A stretch of DNA of 64,000 nucleotides from Moesziomyces globuligerus (lineage: Eukaryota > Basidiomycota > Ustilaginomycetes > Ustilaginales > Ustilaginaceae), in assembly GCA_030849465.1 (NCBI GenBank), contig JARVLF010000017.1, positions 310,001 through 374,000 of the forward strand. Reading direction: 5' to 3'. Positions 63,027 to 64,000 of this stretch are shown piece after piece (positions within the stretch are counted from its first letter, which is position 1; the number at the start of each line of letters is the position of its first letter). The notes beneath the pieces are model-generated. The model did no database searches, had not been told where the DNA came from, and worked only from the letters and a program-made list of their open reading frames with translations. A program made the translations under genes and the position numbers.

Positions 63027-63992
63027 ATGTCGCAACCTGTGGTCGATCCATCATGGCACCGAGTGTCAAAAGACACGTTTGCTGTGCGACCGTCGGTGCA
63101 CACACCACTAGACCCCAGCTCGTCCACATCTCAAGAGCCTGCGGACGAAGCAGATGACTCCGGGTCGGACTGGTCGTTCTCGGACGTGGAAGAGCTGGTC
63201 GTGGTGGATCTAGGCGAGGAGCACATTGCGCGGCGAGCTCTTCTCGGCTACAGTGCTGGGTTCGGTGCCGAAGCTGATCTCGGACCCAGCACTACCTCTC
63301 GCGCTGTTCGCGGCGCTCGCGGGGCGGATACAGACAAACGCACCAAACGCACCACCTCGACCCCTTCCACCAACGCCCGCCGCACCGCATCAGGTCCCCA
63401 CCTCGGCGCCGGCAAACAGCTTGCTATCACTGGCCTCGATACCTCGCATCCACTGCTCAAGATCGACGATACCGTGCTGCGAGGCAGACGCATGGACATG
63501 CTCGGCAGCGAAATCGTCCTTGCTGACCACTTCGACCCCACCCGATCCGACCAGCACCGTCTCCAACCCTTGCCCCCCGGCGACGGATCCAGGGCCACAA
63601 CACGCTCTTCGACCACCAGGACACGCCTTGTTTTCAGACCGATCTACGATCCCGAACAGCGCGAATCCACCGACAACGAAAACTACGCCCCCCTTCGCAA
63701 CCTCGTGCGTACGGAGAAACACCACGTCCCAACCCCAGCGGCTGCGAATGAGGAACTCAAAATCCTCGCCAAACGGCAGGATCAGAAAGAAGAGCCCAGC
63801 ACAAAGAGGAAGGAGCTCAGCGAGTCCGAACAACTCATTCGCAAGGCAGAACGCTCGGTCCGCAAAGCTGCCAAACTCCTCCGACAAGAACAGCGCCACT
63901 CAGCTGCAGCAGATTCGGCTGCAGCCGAATCCTCGCAACCTGACCAACCTCCAGAACCATCGTCACCGGACCAGTCATCATGTCCACCTTGA
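63027..63992 (+). CDS. TFIIIC triple-barrel-domain subunit (tau55/Sfc7-like)
   Basis: 321 residues, no intron, ATG at 63027. The N-terminus is acidic, then SDWSFSDVEELVVVDLGEEH begins a beta-rich domain. It continues after a basic insert with KQLAITGLDTSHPLLKIDDT and VLRGRRMDMLGSEIVLADHF. This matches the TFIIIC triple barrel (the 'GLDTxxPLL...GxxxxxLGTDLIF' pattern) of Sfc7/tau55 and human GTF3C6. TFIIIC binds the A and B boxes of tRNA genes and recruits TFIIIB and Pol III. The C-terminus is a charged helix (ESEQLIRKAERSVRKAAKLL) and a Ser/Pro tail. The stop is 8 nt from the window end. Family call rests on motif memory and is fairly firm. Confidence 0.8.
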   Translation: MSQPVVDPSWHRVSKDTFAVRPSVHTPLDPSSSTSQEPADEADDSGSDWSFSDVEELVVVDLGEEHIARRALLGYSAGFGAEADLGPSTTSRAVRGARGADTDKRTKRTTSTPSTNARRTASGPHLGAGKQLAITGLDTSHPLLKIDDTVLRGRRMDMLGSEIVLADHFDPTRSDQHRLQPLPPGDGSRATTRSSTTRTRLVFRPIYDPEQRESTDNENYAPLRNLVRTEKHHVPTPAAANEELKILAKRQDQKEEPSTKRKELSESEQLIRKAERSVRKAAKLLRQEQRHSAAADSAAAESSQPDQPPEPSSPDQSSCPP

Positions 63993-64000
63993 ACCCTGTG

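Overview
The window is nuclear DNA of a basidiomycete fungus. Protein style (Ser/Ala/Gln-rich low-complexity extensions on conserved cores), compact GC-rich genes with no or few introns of about 75-150 nt, and CT-rich leaders point to the smut lineage (Ustilaginomycotina, Ustilago/Sporisorium-like). The lineage is an inference; no marker gene here fixes the species. I support 24 protein-coding genes (two with an unresolved 5' or 3' end). I see no rRNA, tRNA, CRISPR or transposable element.

Layout. 1-6.3 kb: N-terminus of the Tup1 corepressor (minus, runs off the left edge), bystin/Enp1 (plus), Vps74/GOLPH3 (minus). 6.3-13.3 kb: POP1 of RNase P/MRP (plus), a small two-span membrane protein (minus), a Srp40/Nopp140 nucleolar phosphoprotein (plus), an HSD10-type short-chain dehydrogenase (minus). 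13.8-16.1 kb: a 760-residue secreted, repeat-rich, polyglutamine and cysteine-containing protein (minus), followed by a 1.7-kb gene-free stretch. 17.8-26.6 kb: kelch protein (minus), AP-3 beta adaptin (plus), an unrecognised ARM/HEAT-like protein (minus). 27.2-32.8 kb: Naf1 (minus), Lcl2 (plus), AN1 zinc-finger protein (minus), thioredoxin (plus). 34.5-43.6 kb: malate synthase (plus), then a 2.9-kb leader region and a hybrid histidine kinase (plus). 43.8-48.9 kb: Spb4 DEAD-box helicase (minus) and an SPX-RING protein ending in a CaaX box (minus). 51.1-64 kb: secreted GMC oxidoreductase (plus), Cog5 (plus), dCMP deaminase (minus), a large alpha/beta-hydrolase-like protein (minus), and a TFIIIC triple-barrel subunit (plus).

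The genes are mostly housekeeping and not one pathway. Several serve ribosome or small-RNP biogenesis and Pol III function (bystin, POP1, Srp40, Naf1, Spb4, TFIIIC subunit). Three serve Golgi/endosome traffic (Vps74, AP-3 beta, Cog5). Most neighbours are arranged as tail-to-tail and head-to-head pairs with short 3' gaps (19-205 nt). The most unusual items are the secreted repeat protein, the SPX-RING-CaaX architecture, the ARM-type orphan with a Cys/Asp/Tyr tail, and the unresolved first exon of the histidine kinase. Where an extended reading frame began with GTG or TTG, I moved the start to the first in-frame ATG, or left it open.
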